Source: Xanthomonas sp. (GTDB lineage Bacteria; Pseudomonadota; Gammaproteobacteria; Xanthomonadales; Xanthomonadaceae). Taken from it: a DNA stretch of 64,000 nt. Positions 51,143-62,005 of this stretch are shown one piece after another; the first letter of the stretch is position 1, and each line of letters begins with the position of its first letter. Under the pieces are notes generated by a model. It made no database searches and was not told where the DNA came from. It saw only the letters and a program-made list of their open reading frames with translations. The translations under genes were made by a program, and so were the position numbers. The stretch is from the NCBI RefSeq assembly GCF_017163755.1, contig NZ_JAFIWC010000004.1, positions 1 to 64,000 of the forward strand, given 5' to 3'.

Positions 51143-51832
51143 ATGAAGCTACAGGGCTTTCTCGACCAGCTGCTGCAATCGGCCCAGGGCGCGGCCGGCC
51201 AGGCCATGGCCAAGACCGGCACTTCCACCACCAAGGGCGCGGGCGGCGGACTGGGCGGTCTGCTCAATGCCGACTTCGGCAAGGGCGCGCTGACCGGCGG
51301 CGCGCTCGGCCTGCTGCTCGGCAAGAACCGCACCACGCGCAAGCTGGCGACCTACGGCGGGCTGGCCGCGCTCGGGGTGATGGCGTACCGCGCCTATGGC
51401 GACTACAAGCGCCAGCAGCTCGGCGCGGCCGCGCCGGAGCCGCAGACCGTGGACCGGCTGCCGCCGCTGGAAGTGGAGCAGCACAGCCAGGCGATCCTGC
51501 GCGCCCTGGTCGCCGCGGCCAAGGCCGACGGCCATATCGACGCGCGCGAACGCGAACTGATCGAAGGCGAGTTCACCCGCCTCAACGGCGACAGCGACGT
51601 GCAGCACTGGCTGCACGCGGAACTGGAAAAGCCGCTGGACCCGGCCGAGGTGGCGCAGGCCGCGACCACGCCGGAAATGGCGTCGGAAATGTACCTGGCC
51701 AGCCTGTTGGCCGCCGACGAGCAGAGCTTCATGGAGCGCAGCTACCTGGACGAACTGGCGCGGCAACTGCAGATCGACGATGCGCTGAAGGGCCATCTGC
51801 AGCAGCAGGCCGCAGCCGCACGCCAGGAGTGA
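51143..51832 (+). CDS. DUF533/TerB-like membrane-associated protein
   Basis: The 229-residue protein resembles YebE. It has a glycine-rich amphipathic N-terminus (GGGLGGLLNADFGKGALTGGALGLLLGKNRTTRKLATYGGLAALGVMAYRAYGDYK, about residues 34-88, one probable membrane segment). The C-terminal TerB-like helical domain is HSQAILRALVAAAKADGHIDARERELIEGEFTRL...MYLASLLAADEQSFMERSYLDELARQLQID. Function unknown. It is followed by the M23 gene after four bases, so the two are co-transcribed. Confidence 0.86.
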   Translation: MKLQGFLDQLLQSAQGAAGQAMAKTGTSTTKGAGGGLGGLLNADFGKGALTGGALGLLLGKNRTTRKLATYGGLAALGVMAYRAYGDYKRQQLGAAAPEPQTVDRLPPLEVEQHSQAILRALVAAAKADGHIDARERELIEGEFTRLNGDSDVQHWLHAELEKPLDPAEVAQAATTPEMASEMYLASLLAADEQSFMERSYLDELARQLQIDDALKGHLQQQAAAARQE

Positions 51833-51836
51833 GGCC

Positions 51837-52400
51837 TTGGCGGCCGCGCCCGCTTCGCCCGCGCGCCGGCTGCGGCGCTGGCTGCTGCGGCTGACCTGGC
51901 TGGCCTGCATCGCCCTCGCCGCGGCGTGGGCCTGGAAGCAACCGTGGGCGTTGCGCGCGCGGGTGGCGTGGGAGCTGTCGCGGCAGCCGCCGCCAAGCAG
52001 CCTGCGCATGCCGGTGCAGGGCGTGGATGCGCGCCGCGTCGCCGCCACCTTCGGCGCCCCGCGCGGGCGCGACCGCCAGCATGCCGGGGTCGACATCTTC
52101 GCCGCGCGCGGCACCCCGGTGCTCAGCGCCACGCGCGGCATCGTCACCTCGATCGGCGACCATGGCCTGGGCGGACGCCAGGTCTGGGTGCTGGGGCCGG
52201 CGCTGCAGCGCCACTACTATGCCCACCTGCAGGACTGGGCGCCCGGCCTGCAGGTGGGCGACGTGGTCCAGGCCGGCGACCGGCTCGGCAGCGTCGGCGA
52301 CAGCGGCAACGCGCGCGGTACGCCGCCGCATCTGCACTACGGCGTGTACGCCTCCTCCGGCGCATACGATCCGTTGCCGCTGTTGCGCGCGCCGCGCTGA
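51837..52400 (+). CDS. M23-family (LytM-type) metallopeptidase, membrane-anchored
   Basis: The 187-residue protein has a short N-terminal membrane anchor (RRWLLRLTWLACIALAAAWAW). The LytM zinc site is complete: His82-x3-Asp86 in RQHAGVDIFA, His130 in HYYAHLQDW, and HLH at 165-167 in GTPPHLHYGVY. It should cleave peptidoglycan cross-links in the periplasm. The start is a TTG at 51837 immediately behind the DUF533 stop, with GGAG in the overlap region as ribosome site. Confidence 0.86.
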   Translation: MAAAPASPARRLRRWLLRLTWLACIALAAAWAWKQPWALRARVAWELSRQPPPSSLRMPVQGVDARRVAATFGAPRGRDRQHAGVDIFAARGTPVLSATRGIVTSIGDHGLGGRQVWVLGPALQRHYYAHLQDWAPGLQVGDVVQAGDRLGSVGDSGNARGTPPHLHYGVYASSGAYDPLPLLRAPR

Positions 52401-52704
52401 GGCCGGCCTGCCGACGTTGTTGGAATACACCATTGCCGTACCGGCGCCCAGGCGATCGCGCACGTGCCGCGGCACGCCACCGATCCCCGGCGCCGGCCGC
52501 CGCCGGGGATCGCCAAGAAGGCGGCGCTGGCGCACTGTGGCTGCGCCTGGCTCGGTCGCCGTTCCCCGCCTGCATCGGAGCATTGCGCCGCCGTTTCCGC
52601 CAGCGCCGGCACGCGCTGGAACAGTCCGTCGCGGGCGGCCCCCTCGTGGCGGCGCCGGGCGCGCCCTATCTTGGACGCATCGTCCAGCACGCAGCCCTAT
52701 CGCC
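52401..52704. other. Intergenic stretch
   Basis: About 300 bases between the M23 gene and the DUF3861 gene. I see no credible gene, hairpin with T-tract or promoter. Confidence 0.4.
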
Positions 52705-53004
52705 ATGTCCTCGTCCCGCCAACGCTACCGCATCACCGTCACCCCGATCGAAGCCGACGGGCTGCAATGCCGCGGCCGCTGCACCATCGAGTTCGAAGCG
52801 CGCTGCCAGAGCGACTGGATGCGCCTGCTGGAAGCCGCACAGCGCCAGCCCGGGCTCAGCGGCGACGAGCGCGCCGCGTTGACCGTCGGCACGCAACTGC
52901 TGCAGGGCCTGGCGCAGCGCAGCGAAGGCGACGCGCAGGCCTTGCTCGCGCCGCTGCGGCCGACGCTGGATGCGATCCTGGCGCGGTTGCAGTCCGCCGC
53001 CTGA
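52705..53004 (+). CDS. DUF3861-type small cytoplasmic protein
   Basis: The 99-residue protein MSSSRQRYRITVTPIEADGLQCRGRCTIEFEARCQSDWMRLLEAAQRQPGL ends with LSGDERAALTVGTQLLQGLAQRSEGDAQALLAPLRPTLDAILARLQSAA. The pattern (RYRI strand, then DExxALxxGxxLL and a final helix) fits the DUF3861 family of unknown function. It has no signal peptide. Confidence 0.72.
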   Translation: MSSSRQRYRITVTPIEADGLQCRGRCTIEFEARCQSDWMRLLEAAQRQPGLSGDERAALTVGTQLLQGLAQRSEGDAQALLAPLRPTLDAILARLQSAA

Positions 53005-53074
53005 GCCCGATCGCAAGCCGCTGCGCGGACGGCGGACCGCCGCTACACTGCGCGCATTCCGATGGAGCCTGCCG

Positions 53075-53620
53075 ATGCGCGCCTGCTGGCCGATGCTGCT
53101 GCTGTTGCCCTGCCTGACGATCAGCTGCTCCTGCGAACGCCGCGCCGACGACGACCGCGTCGCGACGGCCACGACCGCGGCCGGTTCCGCACCCACGGCG
53201 GCCGCGGAACCGGCCAGCGCCGCCGCGCCGGACACGGCCGCCGCCTCGTCGGACACCGATTCCCGCGCCGCGCAGGCCCGGCAGCAGGCCGCCAGCACCG
53301 TGCAGCGTTACCTGGGCCTGCTGCCCGCGGCGGACCGCAGCGGCGCCGATGCGCTGTGGGTCGGCGGGCGTCCACCGCCGCGCGCGGACGACGCGGTGCT
53401 GCGCGAGATGACCGACATCCGCAGCCTGCGCATCGAGACCGACCGGCCGCAGCCGTTGGACCGCGAAGACCCGCCGCGCGCGCTGGAGGTTCCGGTGCGC
53501 CTGCGCCTGCACGGCGACGGCGGCAGCCGCCGCCTGCAGGGCTGGTACCGGGTGCGCGCGAAGATCGGCGGCGACGGCTGGGAGATCACCTCCGCCAGCC
53601 TGCAGCCGCAGTTGGATTGA
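53075..53620 (+). CDS. Exported hypothetical protein, possible lipoprotein
   Basis: The 181-residue protein has an N-terminal hydrophobic leader (MRACWPMLLLLPCLTISCSCERR) with Cys18 or Cys20 as a possible lipidation site, although the lipobox is weak. An Ala/Thr-rich linker (residues about 28-65) precedes a compact domain ending VPVRLRLHGDGGSRRLQGWYRVRAKIGGDGWEITSASLQPQLD, which reads like a beta-sheet. I do not recognise the family. Confidence 0.7.
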   Translation: MRACWPMLLLLPCLTISCSCERRADDDRVATATTAAGSAPTAAAEPASAAAPDTAAASSDTDSRAAQARQQAASTVQRYLGLLPAADRSGADALWVGGRPPPRADDAVLREMTDIRSLRIETDRPQPLDREDPPRALEVPVRLRLHGDGGSRRLQGWYRVRAKIGGDGWEITSASLQPQLD

Positions 53621-53693
53621 AATAGCCGCTAACCGCGCATTCACCGGCCGCGGTTATGTTGGAAGCCCGATTCCGCCTGAAGCGATCCCCACG

Positions 53694-54287
53694 ATGAAGC
53701 TCCGCTCGCTGACGTTGCGCGCCACCGCCGTCCTGCTGCTCGCCGCGGCCGCCGCACAGGCCGCACCGACGATCCAGGGTAAGCAGGTCAGCGTCGGCGC
53801 CGCCGACGTGCAGCAGTACCTGGACGGCAGCTTCCCGCAGACGCACAAGGCCCTTGGCGGGCTGCTGCTGATGACCGTGCGCGATCCCAAGCTGTCGCTG
53901 CCGCCGGGCGACCGCCTGAAGATGCAGTTCGACCTGAGCATGGCCACCGCTGGCGGCGCGCCCACCCCGGTGGGTACGGTGCTGCTGACCAGTGGCCTGC
54001 GCTACGAGCAGCAGACCCGCGGCTTCCACCTGCAGGCGCCGACCATCGACGAGTTCCACCCTGCCGCCAGCGGCGGCAAGCTCGACGCCAACACCCGCGA
54101 ACTGCTCAACGCCTGGCTCGGCGACTACGCGCGCAAGGAGCCGATCTACAAGCTCGACCCGGCGCTGGCCGCGGTCATGGGCAACGTGCAGATCGAATCG
54201 GCGGCGGTGGAGAACGGCAAGCTGGTGGTGCACTTCAACCAGGACATCAGCCAGCTGGTGCCGGCGGACGCGCTGCAGGGCCAGTAA
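53694..54287 (+). CDS. DUF1439 (YceB-like) exported protein
   Basis: The 197-residue protein has a signal peptide (MKLRSLTLRATAVLLLAAAAAQAA) without a lipobox. The mature part GKQVSVGAADVQQYLDGSFPQTHKALGGLLLMTVRDPKLSLPPGDRLKMQFDLSMATAGG and LRYEQQTRGFHLQAPTIDEFHPAASGG matches the tubular lipid-binding-like DUF1439 fold of YceB. YceB itself is a lipoprotein. The function is unknown, with envelope lipid handling as a possibility. Confidence 0.75.
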   Translation: MKLRSLTLRATAVLLLAAAAAQAAPTIQGKQVSVGAADVQQYLDGSFPQTHKALGGLLLMTVRDPKLSLPPGDRLKMQFDLSMATAGGAPTPVGTVLLTSGLRYEQQTRGFHLQAPTIDEFHPAASGGKLDANTRELLNAWLGDYARKEPIYKLDPALAAVMGNVQIESAAVENGKLVVHFNQDISQLVPADALQGQ

Positions 54288-54503
54288 GCCTCGCTGGGCT
54301 GCGCAGGCTTGGGATCGAAACGGACCTGCAGGTCGGACCGTGGCCGAAGAAGTCGCGGCGGCGGTCCGGTCCAGGCGGCTGCGCAGCGACCGGTCCCATC
54401 GTTGATGGTGGCGGCGTCACGCGCAAACGGTTCGCAAGGCCTCGGCTAGACCGGCGAGAGACCTCGCCTGGACCGGGGGTCGCCGCTTGTGCGGATTTCG
54501 GTC

Positions 54504-54517
54504 GCGGCTGAAGCCGC
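54504..54517. repeat. REP-like palindrome
   Basis: GCGGCTGAAGCCGC, within GGTCGCGGCTGAAGCCGCTCCTACAA, is the kind of short palindrome common between Xanthomonas genes. Apart from this and the hairpin at 54605-54632, the stretch 54288-54659 holds nothing that I recognise. Confidence 0.6.
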
Positions 54518-54604
54518 TCCTACAAGACGCCGGCTGTGCGCCATGGGCAGGCGCGTGTGCCCCAAAGCCGGCAACGCCAGGCAAAGCCCGCTGCGGCTTC
54601 TTCC

Positions 54605-54632
54605 AGAAAGAACGGCGGCCCTGAGGCCGCCG
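54605..54632 (-). terminator. Terminator of the PfpI-family gene
   Basis: CGGCGGCC (54613-54620) and GGCCGCCG (54625-54632) form an eight-base stem with a CTGA loop. On the minus strand TTCTTTCT follows, 28 bases after the stop. Confidence 0.7.
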
Positions 54633-54659
54633 CGGGTCTTCGCTGGAACGCAGCGAAGC

Positions 54660-55205
54660 TCAGGCCAGCGCCTTGGCCACCGCATCGGCGAAAGCGGGAA
54701 TGTCGTCCGGCTTGCGGCTGGTGATCAGGTTGCCGTCCACCACCACTTCGGCGTCCTGCCAGCGTCCGCCGGCGTTGCTCAGGTCGGTCTTCACCGACGG
54801 CCACGAGGTCACCTGCCTGTCGCGCACCAGGCCGCTTTCGGCGAGCAGCCACGGGCCGTGGCAGATCGCCGCCACCGGCTTGCCGGCGCTGGCGAAGGAC
54901 TGGATGAAGCGGATCGCCGACGCCTCGGTGCGCAGGTTGTCCGGATTGATCACGCCGCCGGGCAGCACCAGCGCGTCGTAGTCGCCGACGTCGGCGCCGT
55001 CCAGGCGCTTGTCGACCGGCACGCTGTCGCCCCAGTCCTTCTTGTTCCAGCCGCGGATGCTGGACGCGTCGCCGGGCGCGATCACGTCGACCTGCGCGCC
55101 CCACGACTCGAGCAGGCGCTTGGGTTCCTGCAACTCGGACTGTTCGAAACCGTCGGTGGCCAGTACCGCGACGTGCTTGCCGGCAAGGGAATGGGCTTGG
55201 CTCAT
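54660..55205 (-). CDS. PfpI/DJ-1-family protein (type 1 glutamine amidotransferase-like)
   Basis: The 181-residue protein has the PfpI fold: KHVAVLATDGFEQSELQEPKRLLESWGAQVDVIAPG with Glu21, DALVLPGGVINPDNLR, and the nucleophile elbow VAAICHGPWLLAE with Cys115-His116. Members act as stress-related glyoxalases, deglycases or chaperones. Neighbouring genes do not narrow the role. ATG 55205 has an upstream GGAG-type site (CAGGAGCCCCCCA). Confidence 0.9.
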   Translation of the reverse strand: MSQAHSLAGKHVAVLATDGFEQSELQEPKRLLESWGAQVDVIAPGDASSIRGWNKKDWGDSVPVDKRLDGADVGDYDALVLPGGVINPDNLRTEASAIRFIQSFASAGKPVAAICHGPWLLAESGLVRDRQVTSWPSVKTDLSNAGGRWQDAEVVVDGNLITSRKPDDIPAFADAVAKALA

Positions 55206-55299
55206 TGGGGGGCTCCTGCTGACTTGGCAAAGCGCCACCCTAGGCATGGCGCGGTTCGAACCCCGTGAACCGGATGTATGCGCCGCGTCAGGCCCTGCG

Positions 55300-55767
55300 T
55301 CAGCGCTTGGGCTGCAGCATGGTGCCGGTGCAGTTCTTCGCGCCGCAGCGGCAGGCCCAGATCTTCTTCAACCGCGGGGTATGGCGCTCGGCCAGGGTGA
55401 TGCCGTAGTTGTAGGTCAGCTCCTCGCCCGGCTTGATGTTGCGCAGCGCCTCGATCACCACCTTGTCCTTGCGCCGGTCGTCGCCTTCGGCCTCCACGAT
55501 CAGCGCCTCGCAGTTCGGCGAGCAGCTGTGGTTGATCCAGCGCGCGTCGTTGCCTTCGTAGTTGGCGTCGATGACGTAGTCGTCGCTCAGGGTGAACAGG
55601 AAGGTGTGGCCGGTCTCGACGTCGCCGGCATCGTCGCGGTCCACTTCGGCGTGGCTGCGGCGGCGACCCTTGTATTCGATGACCCGCTCGCCTTTCTTGA
55701 GCGGCAGCACGGCGAATACGCCATTGCCGTGGATGCGGGACTTGCGGGCGGCGATCTTGCGGGGCAT
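55300..55767 (-). CDS. SET-domain protein (putative lysine methyltransferase)
   Basis: The 155-residue protein consists of a compact SET domain with post-SET: RKSRIHGNGVFAVLPLKKGERVIEYKG (residues 9-34), DANYEGNDARWINHSCSPNCEALIV (67-91), GEELTYNYG (114-122). Post-SET cysteines Cys139, Cys141 and Cys146 with Cys86 could hold zinc. These are the SAM-binding and catalytic elements of histone-type lysine methyltransferases. The target in a bacterium is unknown; the lysine-rich HU-like protein encoded at 50577 is one possible target. It is divergent from the suf operon. Confidence 0.88.
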   Translation of the reverse strand: MPRKIAARKSRIHGNGVFAVLPLKKGERVIEYKGRRRSHAEVDRDDAGDVETGHTFLFTLSDDYVIDANYEGNDARWINHSCSPNCEALIVEAEGDDRRKDKVVIEALRNIKPGEELTYNYGITLAERHTPRLKKIWACRCGAKNCTGTMLQPKR

Positions 55768-55890
55768 GCGGCGGTCCGTGACGGGAAAGCGACGATTCTG
55801 GCGCACATCGGCGGCGATCCCAAGCCCCGTGGCGCAGCGCCGGTCCGGGAGCGGCTCCCGGCGCAACGCTAATGTGCATGAACGGACGGC

Positions 55891-55920
55891 TTGGACGCAG
55901 CCGGAGCAAAAGAGTACAAT
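55891..55920 (+). promoter_or_regulatory. Sigma-70 promoter of the suf operon
   Basis: TTGGAC (55891-55896) and TACAAT (55915-55920) are 18 bases apart, 31 bases before the sufR ATG. Confidence 0.72.
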
Positions 55921-55951
55921 TTCGGTCCGCATTGAAATCCGGTCCCACGCC

Positions 55952-56410
55952 ATGCTCCGCGTCACCAAGCTGACCGATTACGCCACCGTCGTGCTGACCG
56001 TGCTCGCCTCGCGCGCGAGCCAAGTGCTGAGCGCGACCGAACTGGCCGAACAGTCCGGCCTGGAACCGCCCACCGTCAGCAAGCTGCTCAAGCCGCTGGC
56101 CCAGGCCGGGCTGGTCGAAGGCCTGCGCGGCGTGCACGGCGGATACCGGCTGGCGCGGCCGGCCAGCGAGATCACCCTGATCCAGATCGTCGAGGCGATG
56201 GAAGGCCCGCTGGCGATCACCGAATGCAGCCACCAGGAAAGCCAGTGCAGCATCGCGCAGAAATGCGGCGTGCGCTCCAACTGGCGGCTGATCAACGACG
56301 TGGTCGCCGACGCGCTGCGCGGCGTGACCCTGGCGCAGATGCTCCACCCCCTCTCTCCCTCCGGCGAAACCCGGCGGCGCCCGATCGCCGTCCGTTTCGC
56401 GACCACCTGA
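55952..56410 (+). CDS. sufR: Rrf2-family regulator of the SUF system
   Basis: The 152-residue protein has the Rrf2 winged helix (LRVTKLTDYATVVLTVLASRASQVLSATELAEQSGLEPPTVSKLLKPLAQAGLVEGLRGVHGGYRLARP). Three cysteines, Cys92, Cys99 and Cys105, lie in ECSHQESQCSIAQKC and are expected to hold a 2Fe-2S cluster that senses Fe-S status. It heads the suf operon, 15 bases before sufB, and probably represses its own promoter when clusters are plentiful. The symbol follows common usage for this regulator type and not the cyanobacterial SufR family. Confidence 0.9.
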   Translation: MLRVTKLTDYATVVLTVLASRASQVLSATELAEQSGLEPPTVSKLLKPLAQAGLVEGLRGVHGGYRLARPASEITLIQIVEAMEGPLAITECSHQESQCSIAQKCGVRSNWRLINDVVADALRGVTLAQMLHPLSPSGETRRRPIAVRFATT

Positions 56411-56425
56411 CTGTAGGCAGCCCCC

Positions 56426-57868
<1,443 letters not shown>

Positions 57869-57877
57869 CGCAGATTC

Positions 57878-58004
57878 CCTTCTCCCATCGGGAGAAGGTG
57901 GCGCGAAGCGCCGGATGAGGGTACGGGCGAAGCCTCGTGCACCTGAATTCCATGAGGCTTCGCCCGCACCCTCACCCCAACCCCTCTCCCGGCAGGAGAG
58001 GGGC
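57878..58004. repeat. Structured repeat between sufB and sufC (copy 2 and attached inverted arm)
   Basis: 57878-57928 is an inverted copy of the element at 20-70, with inner stem GGCGC-GAA-GCGCC. GGGCGAAGCCTC (57925-57936) is mirrored exactly by GAGGCTTCGCCC (57954-57965), and the pairing extends outward through GATGAGGGTAC/GCACCCTCACC. A further palindromic block CCCCTCTCCCGG-CAGGAGAGGGG ends near 58004. The transcript can fold into a long hairpin inside the operon. Confidence 0.75.
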
Positions 58005-58033
58005 TATCTACAGAATTCCGACGGACCCTCTTC

Positions 58034-58797
<764 letters not shown>

Positions 58798-58801
<4 letters not shown>

Positions 58802-60060
58802 GCGCCCTGCTCGACTCCCTGACCGCCGCCTTCCACGGCGACGGCGCGCGCCGCGCGCCGCTGGAACAGGCGCTGCGCGAAGGCCTGCCCGGCCCGCGCA
58901 GCGAAGCGTGGAAATACACCTCGCTGCGCGCGCTGGAGCGGCGCAGCTTCAGCCCCGCGCCAGGCGCGGCGGCGGACGTGGACGCTTCCATCGTCGACGG
59001 CATTCCCGCGCCGCGGCTGGTGTTCGTCAACGGCCGCGCCAGCGACGCGCTGAGCGACCTGCGCGAGCTGCCGGCCGGGGTCGAACTGCAGCGCCTGTCG
59101 GCGATCCTGCGCAGCGGCGACGACGCGATGCGCTTCCTCGGCCGCCGTTTCGAGCGCAGCGACGAGGTGTTCGCCCAGCTCAACGCCGCGCTGGCCGACG
59201 AAGGCGTGGTGTTGCGGGTGGACGCCGGCGTCGCCGTGGCGCTGCCGCTGCACCTGGTGTTCGTCTCCACCGCCGGCGATGGCGACCATGCCTGGCACCA
59301 TCGCCACCTGATCGAACTGCGCCAGGACGCGTCGCTGTCGCTGGTCGAGCACCACCTGCACGCCGGCGACGCGGCGCACCTGAGCAACACCCTGGCGCAC
59401 GTGCACCTGGCCGCCGGCGCGCAGCTGACCCACGCGCGGGTGCAGGCCGACGCGTCCGCCATCACCGCGCTGCTGCGCACCGACGCGGTGCTGGCACGCG
59501 AAACGCAGTACCGCCGCATCGACCTGGAGCTGGGCGCGGCGCTGTCGCGGCACGAGCTCAACGTGCGCCTGGAAGGCGACAACGCGCGGCTCACCGCCAA
59601 TGGCGTGCTGCTGGGCAACGGCCGCCGCCACGTCGACACGCGGCTGGGCATCGAGCACATCGCCCGCGACACCGCCTGCGAGCTGCTGTGGCGCGGCGCG
59701 GCCGCGGCGCGCAGCCGGGTGGTGTTCCATGGCGGCATCCATATCCGCCAGGGCGCCGACGGCAGCGATGCCAACCTGTCGAACAAGAACCTGCTGCTGT
59801 CGGCCGACGCCGAGATCGACACCCAGCCGGTGCTGGTGATCGACGCCGACGAGGTCAAGGCCGCGCACGGCGCCACCGTCGGCCAGCTGGACAGCAACGC
59901 GTTGTTCTACCTGCGTTCGCGCGGTCTGCCGCGCGAACGCGCGCAACAGCTGCTGACCGCCGCGTTCTGCCACGAGCCGCTGCGCGTGCTCGATGCGCCG
60001 CTGGCCGAGTTCCTGGTCGCGCGGCTGGACCAGGCGCTCGCCGCCGCGGGCGTGGCATGA
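58798..60060 (+). CDS. sufD: Fe-S cluster assembly protein SufD
   Basis: The 420-residue partner of SufB in the scaffold complex has the N-terminal GPRSEAWKYTSLRALERRSF and the C-terminal beta-helix core ARSRVVFHGGIHIRQGADGSDANLSNKNLLLSADAEIDTQPVLVIDADEVKAAHGATVGQLDSNALFYLRSRGLPRERAQQLL. The latter contains the family His (AAHGATVG). It overlaps sufC and sufS by four bases each. Confidence 0.96.
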
Positions 60061-61307
60061 GCGGCGTGGCCACCCAGGCGCAGCCGAACCAGGCGCCGGA
60101 CTGGGACAAGGTGCGCACCGACTTCCCGCTGCTGATGCGGCAGGTCCACGGCAAGCCGCTGATCTATTTCGACAACGCCAATACCGGGCAGAAGCCGCTG
60201 CAGGTGATCGCCGCGCTGGACGAGTTCTACCGGCGCTACAACGCCAACGTCAGCCGCGCGGTGCATGCGCTCGGCACCGAGGCCACCGACGCCTATGAGG
60301 GCGCGCGCAACAAGCTGGCGCGCTTCCTCAACGTGCGCGCCGACGAACTGGTGCTGTGCAGCGGCACCACCTTCGCGCTCAACCTGGTGGCCTACTCGTG
60401 GGCGCTGCCGCGGCTGAAGGCCGGCGACAGCATCCTGGTGTCGCGGATGGAACACCACGCCAACATCGTGCCGTGGCAACTGGTCGCGCAGCGCACCGGC
60501 GCCACGATCAAGGTCGCCGAGATCACCGCCGACGGCGCGCTGGACCTGGACGCGCTGCGCGCGGCGATGACCCCGGACGTGAAGCTGCTGGCGCTGACCC
60601 ACGTCTCCAACGTGCTGGGCACGGTCAACCCGGTGCGCGAGATCTGCCGCGAGGCGCGCAAGCGCGGCATCGTCAGCGTCATCGACGGCTCGCAGGCCGC
60701 GCCGCACCGCAAGCTGGACGTGGCCGCGATCGGCTGTGACTTCTACGCCATCACCGGGCACAAGATGTGCGGCCCCACCGGCACCGGCGCGCTGTGGGCG
60801 CGGCGCGAGCACCTGCAGGCGATGCCGCCGTTCATCGGCGGCGGCGAGATGATCAAGGAAGTCAGCTTCGACGGCACCGTATTCAACGACCCGCCGCACA
60901 AGTTCGAGGCCGGCACGCCGAACATCGCCGGCTTCGTCGGCCTGGGCGCGGCGGTGGACTACCTGACCGCGCTGGGCCTGGAACAGGTGGAAGCGCGCGA
61001 GGCCGAACTGCTGGCGCATTTCACCGAGGAACTGCAGCAGGTCGACGGTCTGCGCATCTTCGGCACCGCGCCGGGCAAGGCCGCGGTGGTGTCGTTCCTG
61101 GTCGAGGGCGCGCACGCGCACGACCTGGCCACCCTGCTCGACCTGGAAGGCGTGGCGGTGCGCTCCGGCCAGCACTGCGCGCACCCGCTGCTGCAGTTCT
61201 ACGGCGTGGCCGCCACCTGCCGCGCGTCGCTGGCGTTCTACAACACGCATGCGGAGATCGAGCGCTTCGTGGCGGCGTTGCTGAAGGTGCGGAAGTTGTT
61301 GGGCTGA
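60057..61307 (+). CDS. sufS: Cysteine desulfurase SufS
   Basis: The 416-residue PLP enzyme releases sulfur from cysteine for cluster assembly. It shows LIYFDNANTGQKPLQVI, the cofactor-stacking His in RMEHHANIVPWQL, the PLP lysine in DFYAITGHKMCGPTGTGALW, and the active Cys in VAVRSGQHCAHPLLQFYGV. No sufE or sufU sulfur-transfer partner follows; the next genes are a GNAT protein and a Rieske protein. Start by ATGA overlap. Confidence 0.96.
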   Translation: MSGVATQAQPNQAPDWDKVRTDFPLLMRQVHGKPLIYFDNANTGQKPLQVIAALDEFYRRYNANVSRAVHALGTEATDAYEGARNKLARFLNVRADELVLCSGTTFALNLVAYSWALPRLKAGDSILVSRMEHHANIVPWQLVAQRTGATIKVAEITADGALDLDALRAAMTPDVKLLALTHVSNVLGTVNPVREICREARKRGIVSVIDGSQAAPHRKLDVAAIGCDFYAITGHKMCGPTGTGALWARREHLQAMPPFIGGGEMIKEVSFDGTVFNDPPHKFEAGTPNIAGFVGLGAAVDYLTALGLEQVEAREAELLAHFTEELQQVDGLRIFGTAPGKAAVVSFLVEGAHAHDLATLLDLEGVAVRSGQHCAHPLLQFYGVAATCRASLAFYNTHAEIERFVAALLKVRKLLG

Positions 61308-61313
61308 TTTGTT

Positions 61314-61446
61314 CGGGACCCGGGACTCGGGACTCGGGACTCGGAAAAGCAGCACTTTGCAACCGGAGAACGGTCTGCACTGGGCACGCGCGACAATGTC
61401 GCAGGGATTCTTGAATCGAGTCCCGAGTCCCCAGTCCCGAGCCCCG
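61314..61446. repeat. Heptad inverted-repeat element after sufS
   Basis: Four seven-base units CGGGACC/CGGGACT (61314-61341) are mirrored by four units AGTCCCG/AGTCCCC/AGTCCCG/AGCCCCG (61419-61446), with about 77 bases between the arms. The element lies directly after the sufS stop and before the GNAT gene. Confidence 0.78.
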
Positions 61447-61468
61447 TTCCCTGACATAAAATCCCCCC

Positions 61469-62005
61469 ATGCAAACCCTAACCTTCCGCACCGCCACCGT
61501 CGACGACATCGACGCCATCGCCGCCCTGGTCACCGCCGCCTATCGTGGCGACAGCAGCCGCGTGGGCTGGACCACCGAGGCCGACCTGCTCGACGGCAAC
61601 CGCATCGACCCCCAGGTGCTGCGCGAGGACATCCTGCGCCCGCGCAGCCTGGTGCTGCTGGCCGAGCGCGATGGCGAACTGGTCGCTTGCGCGCACATCG
61701 CCGACGCGCAGGGCATGGGCTACTTCGGCATGTTCTCGGTGCTGCCGCAGGCGCAGGGCGACGGCCTGGGCAAGACCGTGCTCGCCGAAGCCGAGCGCAT
61801 CGCCTGGCAGGAATGGAAGCTGCCGGCGATACAGATGACGGTGATCGACCTGCGCGAGGAACTGATTGCGTTCTACGAGCGCCGCGGCTACCGCCGCACC
61901 GGCATCAAGAAGCCGTTCCCCTACGGCGACGAACGTTTCGGCACCCCCAAGCGCGACGACCTGCGCTTCGAGGTGCTGGAGAAGCCGCTGGGCGGCGCGG
62001 CATGA
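61469..62005 (+). CDS. GNAT-family N-acetyltransferase
   Basis: The 178-residue protein has the GNAT fold: LTFRTATVDDIDAIAALVTAAYRGDSSRVGWTTEADLLDGNRID, LVLLAERDGELVACAHIADAQGMGYFGMFSVLPQAQGDGLGKTVLAEAERIAWQEW (acetyl-CoA motif Q/R-x-x-G-x-G/A as QAQGDGLGK), and the final AFYERRGYRRTGIKKPFPYGD. The substrate is unknown. It is coupled by ATGA overlap to the Rieske gene and follows the suf operon after a repeat. Confidence 0.9.
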   Translation: MQTLTFRTATVDDIDAIAALVTAAYRGDSSRVGWTTEADLLDGNRIDPQVLREDILRPRSLVLLAERDGELVACAHIADAQGMGYFGMFSVLPQAQGDGLGKTVLAEAERIAWQEWKLPAIQMTVIDLREELIAFYERRGYRRTGIKKPFPYGDERFGTPKRDDLRFEVLEKPLGGAA

